Source: an uncultured Akkermansia sp.
GTDB taxonomy: Bacteria; Verrucomicrobiota; Verrucomicrobiia; Verrucomicrobiales; Akkermansiaceae
DNA length: 18,010 nucleotides
Direction of reading: 5' to 3'
NCBI GenBank assembly: GCA_904501955.1
Contig: CAJGCY010000039.1
Location: 1-18,010 of the forward strand
Shown here: positions 1 through 6,562 of the stretch, piece by piece
Numbering within the stretch: position 1 is the first letter of the stretch
Layout of the letters: each line of letters opens with the position of its first letter
Program-made: the position numbers and the translations under genes
The notes under the pieces: model-generated
Database searches by the model: none
Told to the model about the DNA's origin: nothing
What the model saw: the letters and a program-made list of their open reading frames with translations, nothing else

Positions 1-397
1 GAAAACAATTTGCAGACTTCTTATACATATTTCAGCACGACTTGGCAAGAAGAAAGTCTTATACCGGCATATAAAAAAAGCATTTTTGGCATCAAATGAC
101 ACATTTTCTGAACTTACAGGCATTTTTTGCTCATAAGCACAAATGCAGCCGTCCTGCATCACTTTGTGTAGCTCTTACCTCGCTTGAATATGTTCGCAAA
201 TCGTTTCATTCAACATGATGTTCAGACATCCATACACTTCACGAAAAAAATTACGCAAACATCCTCAAATAGGCCATAAAAGATTCTTTTTTCACGGCTA
301 TTTTTCATACTTGCCTTTTTTCAAACTTACATTCACTCGAATTATTACCGGATTCGGGCTTGACTTCACACATGGATTTGCTAATATGAGCAGACTT
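1..397. other. AT-rich leader, no supported gene
   Basis: This stretch is clearly more AT-rich than the genes after it. An open frame runs through 215-385 into the Lrp gene, but its translation is rich in Phe, Lys and Arg, resembles no Lrp N-terminus, and a good promoter lies inside it, so I treat it as non-coding. The only small structure I see is an inverted repeat ATGCAG-CCGTC-CTGCAT at 143-159, of unknown meaning. The near-repeated phrases GCATTTTTGGC and GCATTTTTTGC lie around 90-130. Confidence 0.6.
360..387 (+). promoter_or_regulatory. Sigma70-type promoter of the Lrp gene
   Basis: TTGACT (360-365) and TAATAT (382-387) are separated by 16 bp. The -10 box overlaps the upstream candidate ATG at 386 and ends 10 nt before the ATG at 398. 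A transcript would start near 394-396, giving a leader of only a few bases for the 398 start. Confidence 0.55.
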
Positions 398-874
398 ATG
401 ACACAGGAAGCCCTTCTTAAATTATTGGAGACAGACGCGCGCCTGAGCGACCGGCAGATTGCAGACCGCCTCGGCGTGAGTGTATCTGAAGTTGCAGCAG
501 AGCGAGCTACCCTTGAGCAAGAAGGGCGCATCGTTGGCTACCAAACTATCGTCAACCATGACGAAGTCGGCGTGTCCGCCTTCATCGAGGTGCGCTGCAC
601 CCCGGAGCGAGGGGATGGTTTCAATCGCTTGGCTCAGCGCATCGCTCGTTTCGAGGAAGTAAAGAGCTGCTACCTGATGAGTGGCGGTTATGATTTGCTG
701 GTGATGGTGGAGGCCGAAAACCTGCAGGGAGTGGCGCGCTTTGTGAGTGAGAAGCTCTCCAACCTGCACGGCATACTTTCCACAGCCACGCACTTCCGAC
801 TTAAAACATACAAGCTCAACGGCCTACTCTTCCACGAAGAGCCGGAAAGCGACCGCATCAGCGTAGCCCCCTAA
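398..874 (+). CDS. Lrp/AsnC-family transcriptional regulator
   Basis: A feast/famine-type DNA-binding regulator of about 158 residues, the usual size for the family. The N-terminal winged helix-turn-helix (about residues 1-55) carries the typical LLETDARLSDRQIADRLGVS pattern, followed by IVGYQTIVN. The C-terminal RAM (amino-acid sensing) domain includes the stretch ending SGGYDLLVMVEAEN, which normally forms the oligomer and ligand interface. I chose ATG 398 because it places the helix-turn-helix at the usual distance from Met1 and fits the promoter at 360-387. ATG 386 would add four residues, and an extension to 215 is unlikely. The aminotransferase gene starts 7 nt after the stop, so the two are probably co-transcribed, and the regulator probably senses an amino acid handled by that enzyme. 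The effector cannot be read from the sequence. Confidence 0.85.
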   Translation: MTQEALLKLLETDARLSDRQIADRLGVSVSEVAAERATLEQEGRIVGYQTIVNHDEVGVSAFIEVRCTPERGDGFNRLAQRIARFEEVKSCYLMSGGYDLLVMVEAENLQGVARFVSEKLSNLHGILSTATHFRLKTYKLNGLLFHEEPESDRISVAP

Positions 875-881
875 GCACACC

Positions 882-2057
882 ATGGACTGGAACCGCATTC
901 TTTCCAAGCAGGTCGTAGAGCTCCCCAAATCCGGCATCCGCGAGTTCTTTGACCTCGTTACCGGCAGCAAGGACATCATCTCCCTCGGGGTTGGCGAGCC
1001 GGACTTCGTAACACCGTGGAATATCCGCGAGGCAGCTATCTCCTCTCTGGAGAAAGGGCGCACGACATACACCAGCAACTATGGTCTGGAATCACTGCGC
1101 CGCGCCATTGCCACCTATGTAGAGGACTTTTTCCATGTATCCTACAGCCCGGTCAATGAGATTTTGCCCACAGTGGGCGTGAGTGAAGCTATTGACCTTG
1201 CGCTGCGTTGCTTGGTCAATCCCGGAGACGAGGTACTGTACCACGAGCCCGCGTACGTGAGCTACGCACCCTCCGTGCAGCTGTGCTACGGCACGCCCAA
1301 AGCGGTGGAAACCAGCATTGATGACCTCTTTGCGCTGAATCCCGCTAAGCTGGAGGCAGCCATCACGCCGCGCACCAAGGTATTGATGCTGAACTTCCCG
1401 ACGAACCCGACAGGCTCCATTGCCCCGTTGGAAACGCTGGAAGCCATTGCAAAGATTTGCATCAAGCATGACCTTTTCGTACTGACGGATGAGATTTACT
1501 CCGAGCTGCGCTACGATGGCGAGGAGCACACCAGCATTGCCTCCCTGCCCGGCATGAAAGAGCGCACTTTGCTGCTGCACGGATTCTCCAAAGCATTCGC
1601 CATGACCGGCTTCCGACTCGGTTATGCATGCGGCCCGAGCGAGCTCATCGACCAGATGATGAAGATTCACTCCTACACCATGATTTGCCCGACCATCACC
1701 AGCCAAGAGGCCGGTATCGAGGCTTTGCAAAACGGTGTACCCGCCATGCTGGAGATGCGCGACAGCTACCACCGCCGCCGCGACTACATTGTAGGCCGTT
1801 TCAATGAGATGGGCATGGATTGCCACCTGCCCGGTGGTGCGTTCTACACCTTCCCCAGCATCAAGCGTTTCGGTTTGAGTTCCAAGGATTTTGCCATGCG
1901 CCTACTCAAGGAGGCCAAGGTAGCAGCCGTTCCCGGCACCGCATTCGGCGCCTGTGGTGAGGGCTACCTGCGCTGCTGCTACGCCACCAGCATGCAGCTG
2001 CTCATCGAAGCCTGTGATAAGATGGCAAAGTTCTGTGATTCACTCCGCGCTGAATAA
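882..2057 (+). CDS. PLP-dependent aminotransferase, class I/II (AspC/PatA-like)
   Basis: A fold-type I aminotransferase of 391 residues, the normal full length, expected in the cytosol. Visible hallmarks are the N-terminal GVGEPDF motif near residue 37, FPTNPTG with the PLP-contacting Asn175, TDEIY with Asp203 and Tyr206, the Schiff-base lysine in SKAFAMTGFRLGY (Lys237), and the substrate-carboxylate arginine in GYLRCCYA (Arg364). It transfers an amino group between an amino acid and a 2-oxo acid. The subfamily resembles broad-specificity aspartate or aromatic aminotransferases, but the substrate is not readable. ATG 882 follows the Lrp stop by 7 nt with no Shine-Dalgarno. A hairpin at 2093-2126 lies downstream. 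Pairing of an Lrp-type regulator with an aminotransferase is common and suggests local control. Confidence 0.92.
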   Translation: MDWNRILSKQVVELPKSGIREFFDLVTGSKDIISLGVGEPDFVTPWNIREAAISSLEKGRTTYTSNYGLESLRRAIATYVEDFFHVSYSPVNEILPTVGVSEAIDLALRCLVNPGDEVLYHEPAYVSYAPSVQLCYGTPKAVETSIDDLFALNPAKLEAAITPRTKVLMLNFPTNPTGSIAPLETLEAIAKICIKHDLFVLTDEIYSELRYDGEEHTSIASLPGMKERTLLLHGFSKAFAMTGFRLGYACGPSELIDQMMKIHSYTMICPTITSQEAGIEALQNGVPAMLEMRDSYHRRRDYIVGRFNEMGMDCHLPGGAFYTFPSIKRFGLSSKDFAMRLLKEAKVAAVPGTAFGACGEGYLRCCYATSMQLLIEACDKMAKFCDSLRAE

Positions 2058-2092
2058 CGGAACCTACAAAAAAAAGCACTATTCAGATATTT

Positions 2093-2126
2093 GAGGGGCT
2101 TCGCAATCAGCGAAGCCCTCTCCTTT
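2093..2126 (+). terminator. Hairpin terminator after the aminotransferase
   Basis: The stem GGGGCTTCGC/GCGAAGCCCT closes on the loop AATCA (2105-2109) and is followed by CTCCTTTA. The U-tract is short, so termination may be partial and some read-through into the CPBP gene is possible. No clear promoter is visible in the 20 bp between the hairpin and ATG 2146. Confidence 0.6.
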
Positions 2127-2145
2127 ACAAAGACAAACCTTCCAC

Positions 2146-2850
2146 ATGCAGACAGACCACTCATTATACCGCACTTGCGTCTATCCTCTGGCCCTGTTCA
2201 TGGGGTTCAGCCTTTTGCTGGGATTCGGCGGAGATGCCGTGCGCTGGGAGCACCCGGAAGCGGCGTGGTGGCAGCAGGCACCGGAAATGGCGCTTTATCC
2301 GCTGCAAACGGTGGTCTGCGCATGGTGGCTTTGGCATGTACGCAAAGAAATGGCGTGGGATTGGGCGCTCAAGCCCTGCCTGTTAGCTATACCATTCGGA
2401 TTACTGGGCATCGGACTGTGGATGATTCCCTACTTTGCAGGATGGATACCCGATGAGGGCAACGGCTTCATGCCAGAAAAAGTGTTCGGTGCCGGCAGCT
2501 GGCTTACCATGGCGGAGTATGCCATGCGCTTCGCCCGCGCGGCGGTAGTCGTACCACTGGTAGAAGAGCTTTTCTGGCGAGGGTTCCTGATGCGCTGGTG
2601 TGTCAACCGAGATTTCCCGCAAAATGTCGCCATCGGCACTCACTGTTGGCTCGGCTATGCCGTCACCACGCTGGCATTCATGCTGATACACAACCCGGCG
2701 GATTGGGGTGGTGCCTTCCTGTATGGCAGCCTTACCTATTTTTTGGTAGTCAAGACAAAACGTATTACTCCCGCCATCGTCATGCATGCCGTTGCAAACG
2801 GCACCATGGGCATATGCGCCGTCTGTTTTAACCTTCCCCACCTCTGGTAA
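2146..2850 (+). CDS. CPBP (CAAX-type) intramembrane metalloprotease, exosortase-associated type
   Basis: A 234-residue polytopic membrane protein with hydrophobic segments near residues 12-28, 52-65, 78-100, 130-140, 165-182 and 190-203. The three CPBP (Abi) catalytic motifs are present: EELFWRGF with Glu140, Glu141 and Arg145; FMLIH with His182; and HAVANG with His214 and Asn218. Together they would bind a metal for intramembrane proteolysis. The wording around the motifs, especially VEELFWRGFLMRW followed by NRDF, resembles my memory of the CAAX-protease-related subfamily found with PEP-CTERM/exosortase protein sorting. No exosortase gene is visible here. The next gene starts 10 nt downstream, so they are likely co-transcribed. 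ATG 2146 has no Shine-Dalgarno. The substrate is unknown. Confidence 0.85.
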   Translation: MQTDHSLYRTCVYPLALFMGFSLLLGFGGDAVRWEHPEAAWWQQAPEMALYPLQTVVCAWWLWHVRKEMAWDWALKPCLLAIPFGLLGIGLWMIPYFAGWIPDEGNGFMPEKVFGAGSWLTMAEYAMRFARAAVVVPLVEELFWRGFLMRWCVNRDFPQNVAIGTHCWLGYAVTTLAFMLIHNPADWGGAFLYGSLTYFLVVKTKRITPAIVMHAVANGTMGICAVCFNLPHLW

Positions 2851-2860
2851 TTTTCTCACT

Positions 2861-3745
2861 ATGCAAGCGTTCATTCTCGGCGCCGGACTCGGCACTCGCC
2901 TCGCTCCCCTGAGCCTCATTCTTCCCAAACCGCTCATGCCGGTATTCCAAAAGCCGCTCATCCAGCACACGATGGATAATTTCATTAAGGACGGCGTTAC
3001 AGAGTTCATCATCAACACCTCCTGTTTGGAATTCGCGTGGGATAAGGCATTCCCCTGCCCCGATCCGCAATACCGAGGCTGCCCCGTTACCTTCAGCCAT
3101 GAGGAAGAACCTCTCGATTCCGGCGGTGGTGTGAAAAAAATCCTTCCGCTGTGGAAAGAGGGACCTCTTATTGTCCACAACGGCGATATTTTAACGGATA
3201 TCCCCCTCGGTGAACTGTTGGCAGAACACCGCCGCAGTGGCAACTTGCTTACCATGGCTCTGCGCAGCATCGACGGCAAGCGAAACGTCGGCTTCGATGA
3301 AGAAACCCGCCGTATCACAGACATGCGCCATGCTCTGGGCATCAACCCCGGCACGCACCAATTTGCAGGCACCTACATCATGGAAGCAGAGGTGGCGAAT
3401 ATGTTCCCGGAGGAAGATAAATTCTCCATTTTCCCCATTTGGTTGGAGCTCATCCGCCAAGGTCGCGCCGGAGGAGTCGTCTTTGACTGGGCGAACTGGC
3501 ACGAAATCGGCGCCCCCGAGGCATACCTCGACACCATTTTAGAACTTCCGAACAGCCAACGTATTCACCCCTCCGCCACCATCTCAGCCTTGGCAGAAGT
3601 AGGAGAGGATTGCATGGTCGGGCAAGATGCCGTCATCCCCGCCGGCTGCGAACTGGACGATTGCATTGTCTGGCCGCGCACCCACGTCACCCCCGGCACC
3701 TACCGCCGCGCCATCCTCACACCTCGCATTACCGTGCAGGTGTAA
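2861..3745 (+). CDS. Sugar-1-phosphate nucleotidylyltransferase (GT-A type)
   Basis: A 294-residue cytosolic enzyme that would join a sugar 1-phosphate to a nucleotide, releasing pyrophosphate, to make an activated sugar. The N-terminus has the nucleotidyltransferase signature GAGLGTRLAPL (from residue 7), followed by LPKPLMPV with Lys23. VHNGDILTD provides the metal-binding Asp109. FDWANWHEIGAPEAYLD matches the conserved end of the catalytic domain. The last 60 or so residues show hexapeptide-like left-handed beta-helix turns (IHPSATISALAEVG, CMVGQDAVIPAGCEL). The relatives I recall are mannose-1-phosphate guanylyltransferases and MurNAc-1-phosphate uridylyltransferases (MurU), and I cannot choose between them. 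ATG 2861 fits the signature; an upstream in-frame ATG at 2786 would overlap the CPBP gene. It follows that gene by 10 nt. Confidence 0.88.
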   Translation: MQAFILGAGLGTRLAPLSLILPKPLMPVFQKPLIQHTMDNFIKDGVTEFIINTSCLEFAWDKAFPCPDPQYRGCPVTFSHEEEPLDSGGGVKKILPLWKEGPLIVHNGDILTDIPLGELLAEHRRSGNLLTMALRSIDGKRNVGFDEETRRITDMRHALGINPGTHQFAGTYIMEAEVANMFPEEDKFSIFPIWLELIRQGRAGGVVFDWANWHEIGAPEAYLDTILELPNSQRIHPSATISALAEVGEDCMVGQDAVIPAGCELDDCIVWPRTHVTPGTYRRAILTPRITVQV

Positions 3746-3776
3746 ATTAACAGCATCACCATGGTAAGAGCCCTAC

Positions 3777-3799
3777 AAGTTAGAGAAAACTCTAACTTT
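3777..3799 (+). terminator. Possible weak terminator after the nucleotidylyltransferase
   Basis: A perfect 9-bp stem AAGTTAGAG/CTCTAACTT with an AAAA loop, followed by TAGAT and an A-run. The stem is AT-rich and the U-tract is poor. It sits between the end of the preceding gene and the mmd promoter region, so it may act as a terminator or as an operator-like dyad. Confidence 0.35.
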
Positions 3800-3833
3800 A
3801 GATAAAAAAAACACCTTGGGGCGCGGAATTTTC

Positions 3834-3863
3834 TTTCCATAAGCGGGGTAGGTGTGGTAGAAT
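3834..3863 (+). promoter_or_regulatory. Candidate promoter of the mmd operon (extended -10)
   Basis: TAGAAT (3858-3863) is preceded by TGG, forming an extended -10 (TGnTAGAAT). The -35 is weak: TTTCCA at 3834-3839 with 18-bp spacing. Transcription would start near 3870 and leave a 5' leader of about 90 nt before mmdA. Confidence 0.4.
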
Positions 3864-3961
3864 GCGTGCAGCGTAGAAGGAGCGCGGTGCTCTACTGTAA
3901 ACAGGCAGGAGGGTAAAACGCGCGATGCACGCTGATAACCATACTAAAACACAAGAACAAT
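3864..3961 (+). promoter_or_regulatory. mmd operon leader with inverted repeat and strong SD before a short upstream ORF
   Basis: The arms GCGTGCA (3864-3870) and TGCACGC (3926-3932) are exact inverted repeats 55 bp apart. The segment also holds AGGAGGG (3907-3913), the best Shine-Dalgarno I found in the window, 11 nt before ATG 3925. That ATG opens a 23-codon frame (to 3996) that runs past the mmdA start in another frame. Whether this is a regulatory leader is unknown. Confidence 0.3.
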
Positions 3962-5527
3962 ATGGCTATAGACCCCAAATTGCTGGAAGACCTTGAGGCC
4001 CGCCGCAACAAGATTAAGTACGCCGCAAGCCCGGAGAAATACGAGGCACGACGTGCCAAGGGCGACTGGACAGCCCGCGAGCGCATTGCTTGCCTGTTTG
4101 ACAACGGTTCCTTTACAGAAATCGGCATGCATACGCGCCACCACTGCAGCAACTTCGGTATGCTCAACAAAGAGATTCCGGGTGATGGCATCGTGACCGG
4201 TTTCGGTCTCGTCAACGGACGTCCCGTGGCAGCAGCCTCGGCTGATTTCATGGCACAAGGTGGTTCTTTGGGGTACATGCACGCCCAGAAGATTTGTGAC
4301 GCACAGCAGTACGCCCTGAAAGGCGGCATGCCGGTCATCCAGATTAACGACTCCGGTGGCGCCCGTCTGCAGGAGGGTGTTGACTCCCTCACCGGCTTCG
4401 CTAACGTGTTCTACAACAACGTAGCAGCCAGCGGCGTCGTACCGCAGATTTCCCTCATCCTCGGCCCCTGCGCCGGTGGTGCAGCATACTCCCCCGCCCT
4501 TACGGACTTCATCATCATCCGCCGCGGTGGAGCAGCAGGCATGTACATTACCGGTCCGAAGGTTATCGAGCAGGTAACATACGAGAAGTGCACCATGGAT
4601 GAAATCGGCAGCGCCGACGTTCACTCCTCCGTCTCCGGCAACGCACACTTTGTGGCTAACAGCGACGAGGAAGCTATCGAAATCGCCAAGAAGCTGCTCA
4701 CCTACCTGCCCTCCAACAACACGCAGGATCCGCCCCACGACCTGAGCTGCCCGCTCGACATCGCAGACGACGAGGGTATGAACGACATCATCCCGGAGAG
4801 CAACACCACTCCGCTGGACATGAAGAAGGTCATCTCCCGTCTGGTGGACGAAGGCAGCTTCATGGAGGTGCACGCTAACTTTGCCGGCAACGTCATCGTA
4901 GGTTTCGCCCGCATTTGTGGCGTAGTGGTAGGCATCATCGCCAACCAGCCTGCCGTGAAAGCCGGTTGCTTGGACATCGACGCCTCCGACAAGGCAGCCC
5001 GCTTCATCCGCTGCTGTGACTCCTTCAACATCCCCGTTGTAAACTTGGTGGACGTACCCGGCTTCTTACCCGGCAAGCAGCAGGAGCGCGGCGGCATCAT
5101 CCGCCACGGCGCCAAGATGATTTTCGCCTACTCCTCCGCCACGGTTCCCAAGGTAACCATGATCCTGCGCAAGGCATACGGTGGTGCATACATCGCCATG
5201 TGCTGCAAGGGCTTGGGTGCCGATGCCGTATTTGCATGGCCGACGGCGGAGATTGCCGTGATGGGCGCACAGGGCGCTGTGCCGATTCTGTACGGTCGCG
5301 AGCTCAAGGGCATCGAGGACGACGCAGCCCGCGAGGCACGCCGCCAGGAGTTGCTCAACGAGTACACCGAGGCCTTCTACAACCCGTACTCCGCAGCAGC
5401 CTCCGACCAGGTGACCGAGGTAATCAACCCGAAGGAAACCCGCGCCAAGATTGCTCTGGCACTGCGCACACTCCTCAACAAGAAGGAGACCCGCCCGGCG
5501 AAGAAGCACGGCAACATGCCGCTCTAA
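3962..5527 (+). CDS. mmdA: Methylmalonyl-CoA decarboxylase, carboxyltransferase (alpha) subunit
   Basis: The cytosolic carboxyltransferase subunit, 521 residues, about the normal length. It would move the carboxyl group from methylmalonyl-CoA to biotin on MmdC, releasing propionyl-CoA. It has two crotonase-like halves. The N-terminal half contains INDSGGARLQEGV (about 128-140) and GPCAGGAAYSPALTDF (about 168-183), whose backbone amides normally form an oxyanion hole. The C-terminal half contains LVDVPGFLPG (Asp364 region) and a Gly-rich RKAYGGAYIAM stretch. The C-terminus KKHGNMPL is typical of MmdA and propionyl-CoA carboxylase beta chains. Neighbouring mmdD, mmdC and mmdB favour a membrane-bound decarboxylase over a carboxylase, since no biotin carboxylase gene is present. 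The start is preceded by an A-rich stretch with no Shine-Dalgarno. Decarboxylation of another acyl-CoA (malonyl- or glutaconyl-CoA) cannot be excluded. Confidence 0.93.
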   Translation: MAIDPKLLEDLEARRNKIKYAASPEKYEARRAKGDWTARERIACLFDNGSFTEIGMHTRHHCSNFGMLNKEIPGDGIVTGFGLVNGRPVAAASADFMAQGGSLGYMHAQKICDAQQYALKGGMPVIQINDSGGARLQEGVDSLTGFANVFYNNVAASGVVPQISLILGPCAGGAAYSPALTDFIIIRRGGAAGMYITGPKVIEQVTYEKCTMDEIGSADVHSSVSGNAHFVANSDEEAIEIAKKLLTYLPSNNTQDPPHDLSCPLDIADDEGMNDIIPESNTTPLDMKKVISRLVDEGSFMEVHANFAGNVIVGFARICGVVVGIIANQPAVKAGCLDIDASDKAARFIRCCDSFNIPVVNLVDVPGFLPGKQQERGGIIRHGAKMIFAYSSATVPKVTMILRKAYGGAYIAMCCKGLGADAVFAWPTAEIAVMGAQGAVPILYGRELKGIEDDAAREARRQELLNEYTEAFYNPYSAAASDQVTEVINPKETRAKIALALRTLLNKKETRPAKKHGNMPL

Positions 5528-5551
5528 GCATTTTCTTAATTAGCAACAAAC

Positions 5552-6013
5552 ATGATCAACACATTCAACACACTCGCTATTACGTGGGACGCCTTTGTAG
5601 ACGCCTTCACGTACCAGCTCACGGGTATGATTGTGGTGTTCGGCTGTTTGATTCTGCTTTGCGTTATTCTGAGCATCTCAGGCGCGGTAGCAACGCGTCT
5701 GGATGCTAAGCGCAAGGCACAGGAAGCAGCAGCCAAAGCGGCAGCCGCCGCAGCAGCACCCGCGCCCGTAGCACCGCAGCCGGTGGCAGTTGCACCTGAG
5801 CTTACACCTGCTCAGGTAGCAGCACTTGCAGCCGGCATTTATGATGCAGCAGCCAGCAGCATTACCCCGGAAATCGTGGCAGCCATTGCCGCAGCCGTCA
5901 AGGTAACCGTTGGCTCCGAGGCTCGCATTCTGGACATTCAGCCCGTAAACACCGGCTATGCTCAGAGCGGTCGCACCGCCATCATGAACTCCCACACCCC
6001 CGCTCGTGGCTGA
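5552..6013 (+). CDS. mmdD: Methylmalonyl-CoA decarboxylase delta subunit (OadG/MmdD family)
   Basis: A 153-residue single-pass membrane protein that would anchor and assemble the decarboxylase complex. One transmembrane segment lies at about residues 22-46 (LTGMIVVFGCLILLCVILSI), followed by a charged, Ala-rich stretch with many helix-favouring residues and then a Pro/Ala linker. The C-terminal end contains YAQSGRTAIMNSHTPARG, resembling the conserved C-terminal tail of OadG-family subunits, which in oxaloacetate decarboxylase contacts the carboxyltransferase subunit. It begins 24 nt after mmdA, preceded by AATTAGCAACAAAC with no Shine-Dalgarno. Its position between mmdA and mmdC matches the mmdA-D-C-B order I recall from Propionigenium. 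These subunits vary greatly in sequence, so the call rests on topology, tail motif and position together. Confidence 0.85.
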   Translation: MINTFNTLAITWDAFVDAFTYQLTGMIVVFGCLILLCVILSISGAVATRLDAKRKAQEAAAKAAAAAAAPAPVAPQPVAVAPELTPAQVAALAAGIYDAAASSITPEIVAAIAAAVKVTVGSEARILDIQPVNTGYAQSGRTAIMNSHTPARG

Positions 6014-6066
6014 TGCCACACCCCCTCTAAACTTTCACTTAACAATCAAACACACATACTAATACA

Positions 6067-6471
6067 ATGAAACAGCTCCGTATCACCGTCGCAGGTCAGA
6101 CCTTTGATGTAACCGTAGAAACCGTTGGTGGCAACCTCAACGCAGCCCCCGCACCCGCTCCCGTAGCAGCTCCCGCTCCGGTTGTAGCAGCCCCGGCTCC
6201 CGTAGCAGCTCCCGCTCCCGTAGCAGCAGCTCCCGCTCCGGCTCCCGCCGCAGGTGCAGGTACTCCCGTTCCCAGCCCCCTTGCCGGCAAGGTTGTATCT
6301 CTGGACGTAACTCCCGGCACTGCCGTTAAGGAGGGTGACCAGATCATGACCCTTGAGGCCATGAAGATGAACACCGTTATCTACGCTCCTGCTAACGGTA
6401 CCGTGACCTCCTTCGCTGTTGCCGCCGGCGACACCGTTGCTGAGAACCAGACCCTGGCTTACCTCGGTTAA
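6067..6471 (+). CDS. mmdC: Biotin carboxyl carrier protein of methylmalonyl-CoA decarboxylase
   Basis: A 134-residue carrier that shuttles the carboxyl group from MmdA to MmdB. The C-terminal biotinyl domain (about 66-134) starts with TPVPSPLAGKV and holds the biotin-attachment motif EAMKMN, with Lys100 as the modified residue, followed by the second-half signature APANGTV. A Pro/Ala-rich flexible linker fills about residues 26-64, encoded by imperfect repeats of GCTCCCGCTCCGGTA-like units. The first 20 or so residues (KQLRITVAGQTFDVTVE) form a short strand-rich segment common in such carriers. It sits between mmdD and mmdB. The gap to mmdB (91 nt) contains two stable hairpins that could set subunit ratios. 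Confidence 0.93.
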   Translation: MKQLRITVAGQTFDVTVETVGGNLNAAPAPAPVAAPAPVVAAPAPVAAPAPVAAAPAPAPAAGAGTPVPSPLAGKVVSLDVTPGTAVKEGDQIMTLEAMKMNTVIYAPANGTVTSFAVAAGDTVAENQTLAYLG

Positions 6472-6489
6472 CCCTCCCGGGTCGGAGGG
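6472..6489 (+). promoter_or_regulatory. Intercistronic hairpin 1 between mmdC and mmdB
   Basis: CCCTCC (6472-6477), loop CGGGTC, GGAGGG (6484-6489), directly after the mmdC stop codon. No U-tract follows, so it looks like an RNA-stability or attenuation element, not a full terminator. Confidence 0.5.
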
Positions 6490-6499
6490 CTTATACAGG

Positions 6500-6527
6500 C
6501 CCTGCGCACACGCAATGTGCAGCAGGG
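6500..6527 (+). promoter_or_regulatory. Intercistronic hairpin 2 between mmdC and mmdB
   Basis: CCCTGC-GCACA (6500-6510), loop CGCAA, TGTGC-A-GCAGGG (6516-6527): 11 base pairs with one bulged A. It is followed by GGTATTAG without a U-run. With hairpin 1 it gives the mmdC-mmdB junction much more structure than the other operon junctions. Confidence 0.55.
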
Positions 6528-6562
6528 GGTATTAGCACAGTAAAATTCACATTGCAACATAT

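Noticed and set aside
215..397. N-terminal extension of the Lrp gene
   Set aside because: It is AT-rich, contains a promoter and adds a Phe/Lys/Arg-rich tail absent from the family.
3944..4873. Open frame on the minus strand opposite mmdA
   Set aside because: Antisense shadow of mmdA; no start context, domain or conserved composition.
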